This document shows, one piece after another, positions 44,819 through 52,242 of a DNA stretch of 64,000 bases. The position numbers and the translations under genes are program-made. Numbering within the stretch: position 1 is the first letter of the stretch; each line of letters starts with the position of its first letter. The notes beneath the pieces are model-generated. The model had not been told where the DNA came from. It saw only the letters and a list, made by a program, of their open reading frames with translations, and made no database searches. The stretch is from SXIZ01 sp040079795 (GTDB lineage: Bacteria > Pseudomonadota > Gammaproteobacteria > Methylococcales > Methylomonadaceae): positions 1 through 64,000 of the forward strand of contig JBEBJQ010000005.1 of the NCBI GenBank assembly GCA_040079795.1, given 5' to 3'.

Positions 44819-45454
44819 TTAAGAATTTTCAGCGCTGCTGAATGCGCTGGTTTTATCTTTTTCATCACGCACATTGCCAACAACCCCTGCGGTTGCAATA
44901 AAACGCAGTGCATCCTCAACCGACATGTCGATTTCTATGACATTTTTCCGGGGCATAATGACCGTGTTGCCACCTACTTGATAGCTGAAGGGCAGAAATA
45001 CTGCAACCTGGTCATCGGCGATAAACGGATGCGAACCTTCCTCAAAATCCGAAACGGTAATAAAGCCAATTTGCTGACCCTGACCATGAAGCACATCAAC
45101 CAATACCACTTTTTTAAATTTGCCTTTTTGTTCCCCGGAGAACAGCGAAATAAAATCACGGATGGCAGTATATAAGCTTTTAACCACGGGTATTTGGATC
45201 ACCATTTCTTCAAAAATAGTGAATACGTTGAGGAAGGCGCGCAAGTTTAGAAAGTTTCCGAAAAAAAATACCACCGCAAGGCCTAATATAAAACCAGAAC
45301 CTTTTATATACCAACTATCGGGTAGGAAAAATTTAAAGATATTGCCCAAGGCGAATTCTGCGGTGCCGGCAAGCCAGAGGAGCAGGTAAAGCGTGAGGGT
45401 GAGGGGGATAATGGCGATTAAACCTTTTAGGAAGGTTTTAGTAACGGGTGTCAT
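44819..45454 (-). CDS. DUF502 family membrane protein
   Basis: A 211-residue protein with two membrane helices (about 9-30 and 50-75) and a beta-rich soluble domain: IPVVKSLYTAIRDFISLFSG, VVLVDVLHGQGQQIGFIT, VFLPFSYQVGGNTVIMPRKNV and MSVEDALRFIATAGVV. These are the standard DUF502 blocks. Function unknown, distributed in bacteria and plants. Followed by DUF2789. Confidence 0.92.
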   Translation of the reverse strand: MTPVTKTFLKGLIAIIPLTLTLYLLLWLAGTAEFALGNIFKFFLPDSWYIKGSGFILGLAVVFFFGNFLNLRAFLNVFTIFEEMVIQIPVVKSLYTAIRDFISLFSGEQKGKFKKVVLVDVLHGQGQQIGFITVSDFEEGSHPFIADDQVAVFLPFSYQVGGNTVIMPRKNVIEIDMSVEDALRFIATAGVVGNVRDEKDKTSAFSSAENS

Positions 45455-45497
45455 GTTTAGTATCCAATGTTAGTTATTTGTGAGTCATGATGAGTGC

Positions 45498-45935
45498 TTA
45501 TTTCAAAGTACTATTTTTAACGCGCGTTCCGAGTAAATAATCAAACCAAGGCCAAGTAACACACCAGTTTGCAGAGCTATCGCCACCGAGATGATGTTCG
45601 TAATGCCAGCGTAAGTGTTTTCGTGCCCAGCTGGGATTAAGGTGGGCTTTACGATGTTTATAGTAATAAAGCGCCATAGAGAAATAGACTGCACAGATAA
45701 ATGCGGGAAAGCTCATAAGCAGTGGCAAATGCAGACCTACAAGACCCGCTAGCAAAATCAACTCTTTGCTTTGGGCATTCCAAGTGGTTAAGCGCAACCG
45801 TTTATAATTCATATCAAGCATATTATTTTTAATGCATTCTGCGTGGCGCTCATACCAATGATACGCCCAGAAACTGTCGCGATTTTTCCCTAATCCGTGC
45901 AGGAGATATTTGTGCATAAACCATTCCCCGGCATT
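45498..45935 (-). pseudogene. Fatty acid hydroxylase/sterol desaturase-family protein, N-terminus lost to a repeat
   Basis: About 145 residues retain diiron-site histidine motifs of the hydroxylase superfamily: EWFMHKYLLHG, FWAYHWYERHAE, YYYKHRKAH and LRWHYEHHLGG. The reading frame is open upstream of the ATG at 45917 through EWF, which belongs to the first motif, and then runs into the diverged structured repeat (FPCFSAN). The usual N-terminal membrane helices are missing. The gene is therefore truncated or has a repeat-derived new N-terminus. It could still be translated from 45917. Confidence 0.65.
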
Positions 45936-46234
45936 CGCTGAAAAACATGGAAACGGAGCGTGAGCGAAGTGATGTTTTTTAGTCCCCGGTAGGCGAAGGG
46001 AAATGCGCCAATCCGACGTGCGCGATAGCGCGCGAGGGAGGCAAGCATTTTATCCCGAAGAGCCGTAGAGTCATTGTGGTAGCCTTGACGTAGTAGGTGG
46101 CGAAGCGTAGTACGTAGTCGAGGCGGACGCAGGACGAAGCGGGGCTAGATTGATTCGCCGCGTGGCGAATCGATTTTTGTGACAGGGAGGTCCAAAAATC
46201 TTCTATGAGGCGCACTGTGGCGCGCAGAATTATT
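45936..46234 (-). repeat. Structured ~293-bp repeat, copy 3 (diverged, reverse orientation)
   Basis: Reverse-complement relative of the copies at 41386 and 50943, with conserved blocks TTTTTAGTCCCCG, GAGTCATTGTGG and GGCGGACGCAGGACGAA. Stems differ but still pair: AAAAACAT/ATGTTTTT (45941-45979) and GATTTTTG/CAAAAATC (46172-46200), about 193 bases apart. An extra hairpin GATTCGCC/GGCGAATC lies at 46152-46171. Right limit is approximate. Confidence 0.75.
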
Positions 46235-46528
46235 GAGATAGAGAGATTATCTCATAATCTTGTGACGACAGTATCTGATCTGACAGACACACTGCATCTT
46301 TGCCGGAAAGGCGAGTTTTTACGTTAGTTGAATCATCTGGCTAATCAGGACTTTTTACAGGATTGATTTGCAAGCAGTTGTCCTTAATTACCCAGAAAGC
46401 TAGCCTTGATCTCATATAAACAAATCAGTTGTTTTAGTGTGCATTGCAAACAATTCAGCCGAAGTTAAGCTTGGAACAGGATAATCCAAAGCTACCGTTA
46501 GTTTGTTTATTTTTTATAGGGAACAGTT
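46235..46528. other. Intergenic upstream of GH17 gene
   Basis: 294 bases with no gene seen. It should hold the promoter of the glucanase gene; no boxes called with confidence. Confidence 0.35.
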
Positions 46529-47530
46529 ATGTCATTTTTTTTTCGGTTAGCGCTACTTGCTTTAATGATATTGAGTTCTACTCAGCATGCTCTTGCTGCT
46601 GAACCTGCAACTGTTATCCCTCAAACTAAAACTGAAGAAACTTTACAATGCACTGGTTTCAGCCCCTACGTTGGCAAACTGACCCCCGATTTTGGTGCGG
46701 CGCCATCCAGGGAATTGATTAATGTATTATTAGATAAATTAATTGCCGAAACCCCTTTTCGGTGCATTATGACTTACGGCGTGCTAAGTGGCTTGGAGTA
46801 TATATTTGCTGCCGCACAGGCACGTAACATTAAGGTGATTGCCATACTTTGGATAGATAAAGACCCGGCGGTTAATTCACAATCGATTTCCAGCGGTATT
46901 GAGGTCGCGAAAGCCTTCCCGGATACGATTATTAAACTCAGCTGCGGTTCGGAAGTCCGGACCCGCCACGGTTATAAATTTGATGGTGAAATCAAGCGTT
47001 GTATTGATGGCCTGCGGGAAGCAGGGGTTACCCAACCCATTTCCACCATCGATACCTGGTGGGAATGGTGTAACCGTAAAACGCCGTGCGAGCCAACACT
47101 TTTCGGCATCCAGGTAGACTGGATCGGTACCAACATTTTTCCCTGGTGGGAAAATAAATTCTCAGGCGTTTACCCTTGTACACCGGCAAAAAAAGCCGCT
47201 GATTTTCACATCGCCCGGCTTGAAGAGCTGCATCGCACTTATCCTGGAAAATCGGTAGTAATGACTGAATTCGGCTGGCCCAGCGGGCCTAAAAACACCA
47301 CAGAAATCAATAACCACACTAAACAGCAGTGTGGCGTCGCTTCTAAACAGAATCAAATTCTGGTAGTACGGGAAACTTTTAAAAAACTCGCTAAAAAGCA
47401 TTGGTCTGGTGTAGCGTTTGAGGCCTTTGCAGAAACCTGGAAACCGGATATAGAAGGCGGTGCGGGGAGTTTTTGGGGGCTTTGTGATGGGGAGCCGCCG
47501 TATAATTGCCCTAAAAACCTATTGAATTAA
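46529..47530 (+). CDS. Secreted glycoside hydrolase family 17 (beta-1,3-glucanase-like)
   Basis: A 333-residue protein with a signal peptide (1-23, ending ALAAE). The TIM-barrel follows GH17: CTGFSPYVGKLTPDFG, IMTYGVLSGLEYIFAAAQARNIKVIAILWID. The acid/base Glu is in SCGSEV (where GNE is usual), and the nucleophile Glu in VMTEFGWPSGP. It would cleave or transglycosylate beta-1,3-glucans, possibly during periplasmic glucan or EPS processing. SD AGGGAAC upstream. Six cysteines in the mature part may form disulfides. Confidence 0.85.
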   Translation: MSFFFRLALLALMILSSTQHALAAEPATVIPQTKTEETLQCTGFSPYVGKLTPDFGAAPSRELINVLLDKLIAETPFRCIMTYGVLSGLEYIFAAAQARNIKVIAILWIDKDPAVNSQSISSGIEVAKAFPDTIIKLSCGSEVRTRHGYKFDGEIKRCIDGLREAGVTQPISTIDTWWEWCNRKTPCEPTLFGIQVDWIGTNIFPWWENKFSGVYPCTPAKKAADFHIARLEELHRTYPGKSVVMTEFGWPSGPKNTTEINNHTKQQCGVASKQNQILVVRETFKKLAKKHWSGVAFEAFAETWKPDIEGGAGSFWGLCDGEPPYNCPKNLLN

Positions 47531-47556
47531 CCCTTAATCAAATACGGTGGGATTGT

Positions 47557-47586
47557 GAGGCGCAATTGATAAGAAATTGCGCCCTC
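47557..47586. terminator. Hairpin between convergent GH17 and pyrC genes
   Basis: GAGGCGCAATT (47557-47567) pairs with AATTGCGCCCTC (47575-47586) with one bulged base. No long U-run; location between two convergent genes suggests bidirectional termination. Confidence 0.55.
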
Positions 47587-47619
47587 AAGCCTACAATCAT
47601 ATGAGTTAAAATGTTCAGT

Positions 47620-48651
47620 TTAGGCTAATTTCCAACGTAACGGCTCGCCCGTCCTTAAGGGCGTAATTTTATTTTCCGCTTCGCCATAACTTTCCGGCAC
47701 TGTCCAAGTGTGTTTAGTCAATGTAACCGTTTCAGTATTGCGCGGCAAACCATAAAAATCCGCGCCGTAAAAGCTGGCAAAACCTTCCAGTTTATCCAAG
47801 GCATGATTAGCCTCAAAGATTTCTGTATACAATTCCAATGCAACAGGGGCACTAAAGCAACCGGCGCAGCCACAGGCATTTTCTTTTAAGCCCGTCAGAT
47901 GCGGTGCACTGTCTGTGCCTAAGAAAAATTTTGGATTACCGCTAATTGCAGCTTTTACTAATGCCAGGCGATGCTGTTCCCGTTTCAAAATAGGTAGGCA
48001 ATAATAATGTGGCCTTATACCGCCCATTAACATGGCATTACGATTATAGAGTAAGTGTTGTGGGGTAATGGTGGCGGCAATTTTATCGCTACTGCTTTCT
48101 ACAAATTGCACGGCTGTTTCGGTGGTAAGGTGTTCCAATACAACACGCAAAGCCGGAAACTCCTGCACGATGGCGCTGAGGTGAGTTTCAATAAATACCC
48201 GTTCCCGATCAAAAATATCGCAGTCAGCGCCGGTTACTTCACCATGTACCAGTAACGGCACAGCGTAAGTTTGCATAGCCTCCAGTATCGGATAAATTGC
48301 CTGTAAATGGGCAACGCCAGCGTCGGAATTGGTCGTTGCTCCGGCTGGATAAAGTTTAAATGCGACAACATACGGGTTTTCACTGGCTTGTTTAACATCT
48401 TCCAGGGTGGTGCTGCCTGTTAAATACAAAGTCATTAACGGCGTAAAACTAAGCCCTTCAGGTAGCGCCTGTAAAATTTCTGTACGATACAACAAAGCTT
48501 CGGCAACAGTCGCTACCGGCGGCTTTAGATTGGGCATAATGACCGCGCGCGCAAACTGTCTGGCGGTATGTGGCAGTACAATTTTTAAGAGCGCACCATT
48601 TCTAACATGCAAATGCCAGTCATCGGGTCGGGTAATGGTTAATTTTTCCAT
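47620..48651 (-). CDS. pyrC: Dihydroorotase (class II, PyrC type)
   Basis: A 343-residue zinc amidohydrolase closing carbamoyl-aspartate to dihydroorotate in pyrimidine synthesis. Motifs: RPDDWHLHVR (HxH), MPNLKPPV, FKLYPAGATTNSD with the carboxylated lysine, LLVHGEVTG, VLEHLTT, ITPQHLLYNRN and LGTDSAPH. Very similar to E. coli PyrC throughout. I choose ATG 48651 (MEKLTITRPDDW) over the TTG at 48669. Confidence 0.96.
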   Translation of the reverse strand: MEKLTITRPDDWHLHVRNGALLKIVLPHTARQFARAVIMPNLKPPVATVAEALLYRTEILQALPEGLSFTPLMTLYLTGSTTLEDVKQASENPYVVAFKLYPAGATTNSDAGVAHLQAIYPILEAMQTYAVPLLVHGEVTGADCDIFDRERVFIETHLSAIVQEFPALRVVLEHLTTETAVQFVESSSDKIAATITPQHLLYNRNAMLMGGIRPHYYCLPILKREQHRLALVKAAISGNPKFFLGTDSAPHLTGLKENACGCAGCFSAPVALELYTEIFEANHALDKLEGFASFYGADFYGLPRNTETVTLTKHTWTVPESYGEAENKITPLRTGEPLRWKLA

Positions 48652-48762
48652 GTTGATTGGTGTTTTCAATTAAAATAAGGAATTATTTTAGCTTAAACGG
48701 ACTTGAAGTTGGCCTTTCCGTCCTTATTTCAAGCTATATTATTGTTGGTAACGGAGTTATAA

Positions 48763-49026
48763 ATGCCTATTTATGAATATCAATGTCAAGCCTGCGGTCA
48801 TGAGCACGAAGCTTTGCAAAAGCTAAGTGATCCTGCTTTGATTGTTTGCCCCGCCTGTAGCAAAGCTGAGTTAATGAAAAAAATTTCTGCGGCGGGCTTT
48901 CGGTTAAAAGGCAACGGCTGGTATGAAACTGATTTTAAAAGCGGCGCTAAAAAAAATGTCGCAGGTGAGGGTGGTGCAGCGAAAGCCACTACGTCAGCGC
49001 CTGTTGCAGCAAAAACCAGCGATTAA
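48763..49026 (+). CDS. FmdB-type zinc ribbon regulatory protein
   Basis: An 87-residue protein starting MPIYEYQCQACGHEHEALQKLSD and continuing CPACSKAELMKKISAAGFRLKG, the FmdB family zinc ribbon with two CxxC pairs. An alanine/threonine-rich low-complexity tail follows. Named after a putative formamidase regulator, but real function is unclear. Regularly found upstream of aspS, as here (60 bases). Confidence 0.93.
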   Translation: MPIYEYQCQACGHEHEALQKLSDPALIVCPACSKAELMKKISAAGFRLKGNGWYETDFKSGAKKNVAGEGGAAKATTSAPVAAKTSD

Positions 49027-49086
49027 AACCGTTAGGCTTCATGCCACCTCTCATCCTTAATCCTTTAGCTTAATAGAGAACACACT

Positions 49087-50877
49087 ATGCGTACCCACAA
49101 GTGCGGAGCATTAAATACACAACAGTTAGGAACGACCGTAACCATCTGTGGTTGGGTGCATAGACGCCGGGATCATGGCGGCGTTATTTTTATTGACCTT
49201 CGCGACCGTGCCGGCTTGGTACAGGTAGTGGTTGATCCCGATGTCGCTGAAACCTTTGCTATTGCCGAACACGTCCGTAGTGAATATGTTTTAAGTATTA
49301 CCGGTATCGTACGCAATCGCCCGGCAGGTACCATTAATGCCAATATGCACTCTGGTGAAATTGAATTGTTGGCTAAAAGCATTGAAGTGTTAAATGAATC
49401 CGAAACACCGCCATTCCCGGTTGAAAGCGATATCGAAGTCAATGAAGAGCTACGTTTGCGCTACCGTTATATCGACTTGCGCCGCGTGGTTATGCAGGAA
49501 AAAATGAAGGTACGCCGTGATGTCACGCGGGTATTAAGAAATTTTTTGGATGATAACGAGTTTTTTGAAATTGAAACCCCCTATTTAACCAAAGCAACCC
49601 CCGAAGGCGCACGCGACTACATCGTACCTAGCCGTACCCACGAAAACAGTTTTTTTGCCTTGCCACAATCACCACAACTCTATAAACAAATGCTGATGGT
49701 GGCAGGCTTTGACCGCTACTATCAAGTGGTGCGTTGTTTCCGCGATGAGGACTTACGTGCCGACCGGCAACCTGAGTTTACCCAGCTTGATATAGAAACC
49801 TCGTTCATGACTGAAGATGAAATCATGAATGTGATGGAAGAAATGATCCGGCAATTGTTTGCGAAAGTCATTAACGTAGCATTGGATACCAAATTCCCAC
49901 GCATGACTTATCAGGAAGCTATTTCACGTTACGGTATTGATCGGCCGGATTTACGTATTCCACTAGAATTAGTGGACATTGCCGATGACATGAAAGATGT
50001 CGATTTCAAAGTATTTTCAAACCCCGCCAATGATCCAAAAGGTCGCGTAGTCGCCCTGCGCATCCCCAATGGCGGTGAATTACTCAGCCGGAAAGACATC
50101 GAAGATTTGACCAAATTTGTCAGTATTTATGGCGCGAAAGGTTTAGCCTATATTAAAGTCAATGATTTAGGCGCCGGTATTGATGGCTTACAATCCCCGA
50201 TTGTCAAATTTGCTGGTGCGGATGTTTGGGCGAGTGTCCTAACAAAAACTGGCGCCCAAACTGGTGATTTGATTTTCTTCGGTGCGGATAAAGCCAGCGT
50301 CGTCAATGAAGCCATGGGGGCGTTACGGGTAAAACTCGGTCATGATTTGAATTTACTGCAAGGCGACTGGAAACCGGTCTGGGTCGTAGACTTCCCGATG
50401 TTTGATTGGGATGAAAAAAGCGGCCGCTACAACGCCATTCATCATCCTTTCACTGCACCCAGTTGCTCAGTGGAGGATCTGGTTAGCAACCCCGGTGCTG
50501 CTTTATCACGCGCTTATGACTTGGTGCTGAATGGTACTGAAGTCGGCGGTGGTTCAATCCGTATCAACCGCACCTCCATGCAGCAAACCGTGTTTAATAT
50601 TTTAGGTATCGGTGAAGACGAAGCCCGTGAAAAATTTGGCTTCCTGCTGGATGCTTTAAAATATGGTGCGCCTCCGCATGGTGGCTTGGCATTCGGCTTG
50701 GATCGTCTGGTGATGTTAATGACTGGTTCTACGTCAATCAGGGATGTGATCGCGTTCCCTAAAACCCAATCTGCGGCCTGTCCTTTAGTTAACGCCCCTG
50801 CGGTCGTAACCGATGAGCAATTAAAAGAACTGGGAATCCGGTTGATTAAACCAGCAGGGAAAGAGAAAGCCAACTAA
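49087..50877 (+). CDS. aspS: Aspartyl-tRNA synthetase
   Basis: A 596-residue class II synthetase. The N-terminal OB-fold anticodon domain has TVTICGWVHRRRDHGGVIFIDLRDR. Motif 1 region is FFEIETPYLTKATPEGARDY, motif 2 YQVVRCFRDEDLRADRQPEFTQLD, and motif 3 GLAFGLDRLVMLM. A bacterial GAD insertion lies at about 290-430. Normal length. SD is not strong. Whether it is discriminating or also makes Asp-tRNA(Asn) cannot be told without checking for asnS/gatCAB. Confidence 0.97.
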   Translation: MRTHKCGALNTQQLGTTVTICGWVHRRRDHGGVIFIDLRDRAGLVQVVVDPDVAETFAIAEHVRSEYVLSITGIVRNRPAGTINANMHSGEIELLAKSIEVLNESETPPFPVESDIEVNEELRLRYRYIDLRRVVMQEKMKVRRDVTRVLRNFLDDNEFFEIETPYLTKATPEGARDYIVPSRTHENSFFALPQSPQLYKQMLMVAGFDRYYQVVRCFRDEDLRADRQPEFTQLDIETSFMTEDEIMNVMEEMIRQLFAKVINVALDTKFPRMTYQEAISRYGIDRPDLRIPLELVDIADDMKDVDFKVFSNPANDPKGRVVALRIPNGGELLSRKDIEDLTKFVSIYGAKGLAYIKVNDLGAGIDGLQSPIVKFAGADVWASVLTKTGAQTGDLIFFGADKASVVNEAMGALRVKLGHDLNLLQGDWKPVWVVDFPMFDWDEKSGRYNAIHHPFTAPSCSVEDLVSNPGAALSRAYDLVLNGTEVGGGSIRINRTSMQQTVFNILGIGEDEAREKFGFLLDALKYGAPPHGGLAFGLDRLVMLMTGSTSIRDVIAFPKTQSAACPLVNAPAVVTDEQLKELGIRLIKPAGKEKAN

Positions 50878-50886
50878 ACTCAGTTT

Positions 50887-50912
50887 TGTAGGGGCGTGCA
50901 ATCGCCCCTACA
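50887..50912. repeat. Palindromic unit after aspS
   Basis: TGTAGGGGCG (50887-50896) and CGCCCCTACA (50903-50912), a perfect 10-bp inverted repeat with a 6-base centre. Palindromes of this TGTAGGGGCG type are common dispersed units. No U-run, so termination is uncertain. Confidence 0.6.
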
Positions 50913-50942
50913 TTGGTTTATAGCGACAACAGGAAAACATAT

Positions 50943-51235
50943 AACCGGAGAGTCGCTCATTTTTGCTAAAGATTTTTTCGGGCATCCTGCTTGAAAAAAT
51001 CTGCAAAAACTTAACGCGACGGTTTATTTTGCTGCGCAAGCCCCGATTCGTCCTGCGTCCGCCCGCTCCGACCCGGCAAGGGGATCGTCGCATAGCTCCC
51101 ACAATGACTTGACGGCTATTCGGGAAGCCTCTGTATTTCGCCTGTGCTTACGCTTCGGCTCAACACCCGGCCCTGCGCCTATCGGGGACTAAAAATCTTC
51201 ACTTCTCTACCGCTCCGCTTCCAAGATTTTCAGCG
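50943..51235 (+). repeat. Structured 293-bp dispersed repeat, copy 2
   Basis: Matches 41386-41678 over the full 293 bases, from AACCGGAG to TTCAGCG, with unrelated flanks on both sides. It lies between aspS and cysM without damaging either. Same two subterminal hairpins. Near-identity with copy 1 over 9.5 kb distance implies recent spread or gene conversion. Confidence 0.85.
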
Positions 51236-51259
51236 GCTGTTTCGTTGCTAATTACTGTT

Positions 51260-52150
51260 TTATTGAGAAAACAACCCAGTCGATAAATAACGGTCGCCGC
51301 GATCACAGACAATTGCCACAATGACCGCATTTGAAACTGTTGCTGACAATTTTAAGGCAGCGAACACGCTGCCCCCTGAAGATACCCCTGCAAAAATACC
51401 CTCTTCCCTAGCTAACGCGCGGGTGGTATTTTCGGCTGATTGTTGGTCGACATCGATAATCTGATCAACGCGCGCGGCCTCATAAATTTTAGGCAGATAT
51501 TCTTTAGGCCAACGCCGAATACCGGGGATTTTGGAATCGCCTTCAGGTTGCACCCCAACAATCTGAATGGCTGGGTTCTGCTCCTTCAAAAACTTTGAAG
51601 TTCCCATGATGGTACCGGTGGTGCCCATCGAACTGACAAAATGGGTAATTTTACCTTCAGTATCTCGCCAAATTTCAGGGCCGGTACCTTCATAGTGCGC
51701 GCGTGGATTATCGGGGTTGGCAAACTGATCCAGAATGCGTCCGTAACCGTCTTGCTCCATTTTGCGTGCCAAATCAATCGCAGCTTCCATACTACCCGCC
51801 GCCGGGGTCAAGATGATTTCAGCGCCGTAAGCTTGCATAGAATCGCGACGCTCCGCACTCATATTATCCGGCATGATTAAAGTCATTTTATAGCCTTTAA
51901 TCGCAGCAGCCATCGCCAAGGCAATACCGGTATTACCGCTAGTCGCTTCAATCAGCCTATCACCTGGCTTAATTTCACCACGCGCCTCAGCGTGTTTGAT
52001 CATACTCAAGGCGGGACGGTCTTTAACCGATCCCGCCGGATTATTACCTTCCAGTTTCACTAATATGATATTACCTGTATCGCCCGGCAATCTTTGTAAA
52101 CGAACTAACGGGGTATTACCCACGAAATTTTCAACGGTTGGAAAGGTCAT
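51260..52150 (-). CDS. cysM: Cysteine synthase B (O-acetylserine sulfhydrylase)
   Basis: A 296-residue fold-type II PLP enzyme making cysteine. PLP-lysine in NNPAGSVKDRPALSMI, phosphate/substrate loop EATSGNTGIALAMAAAIKG, VSSMGTTGTIMGTSKF and the C-terminal FAGVSSGGSVFAAL. NNPAGSVKDR and shorter length favour CysM over CysK. Convergent with aspS beyond the repeat. Confidence 0.95.
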   Translation of the reverse strand: MTFPTVENFVGNTPLVRLQRLPGDTGNIILVKLEGNNPAGSVKDRPALSMIKHAEARGEIKPGDRLIEATSGNTGIALAMAAAIKGYKMTLIMPDNMSAERRDSMQAYGAEIILTPAAGSMEAAIDLARKMEQDGYGRILDQFANPDNPRAHYEGTGPEIWRDTEGKITHFVSSMGTTGTIMGTSKFLKEQNPAIQIVGVQPEGDSKIPGIRRWPKEYLPKIYEAARVDQIIDVDQQSAENTTRALAREEGIFAGVSSGGSVFAALKLSATVSNAVIVAIVCDRGDRYLSTGLFSQ

Positions 52151-52242
52151 GATGATAATTTTGTAGCGATAATAAAGCGCTATTATCCCACAGAAATAAA
52201 CGCTTCTCTGTAAAGGAAATACAAGAATTTTAAGGTGATACC

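Noticed and set aside
45979..46215. 78-codon minus-strand frame
   Set aside because: Lies within the diverged structured repeat and has no protein-like features.
50887..50912. Rho-independent terminator of aspS
   Set aside because: Good stem but no T-run; better described as a palindromic repeat unit.
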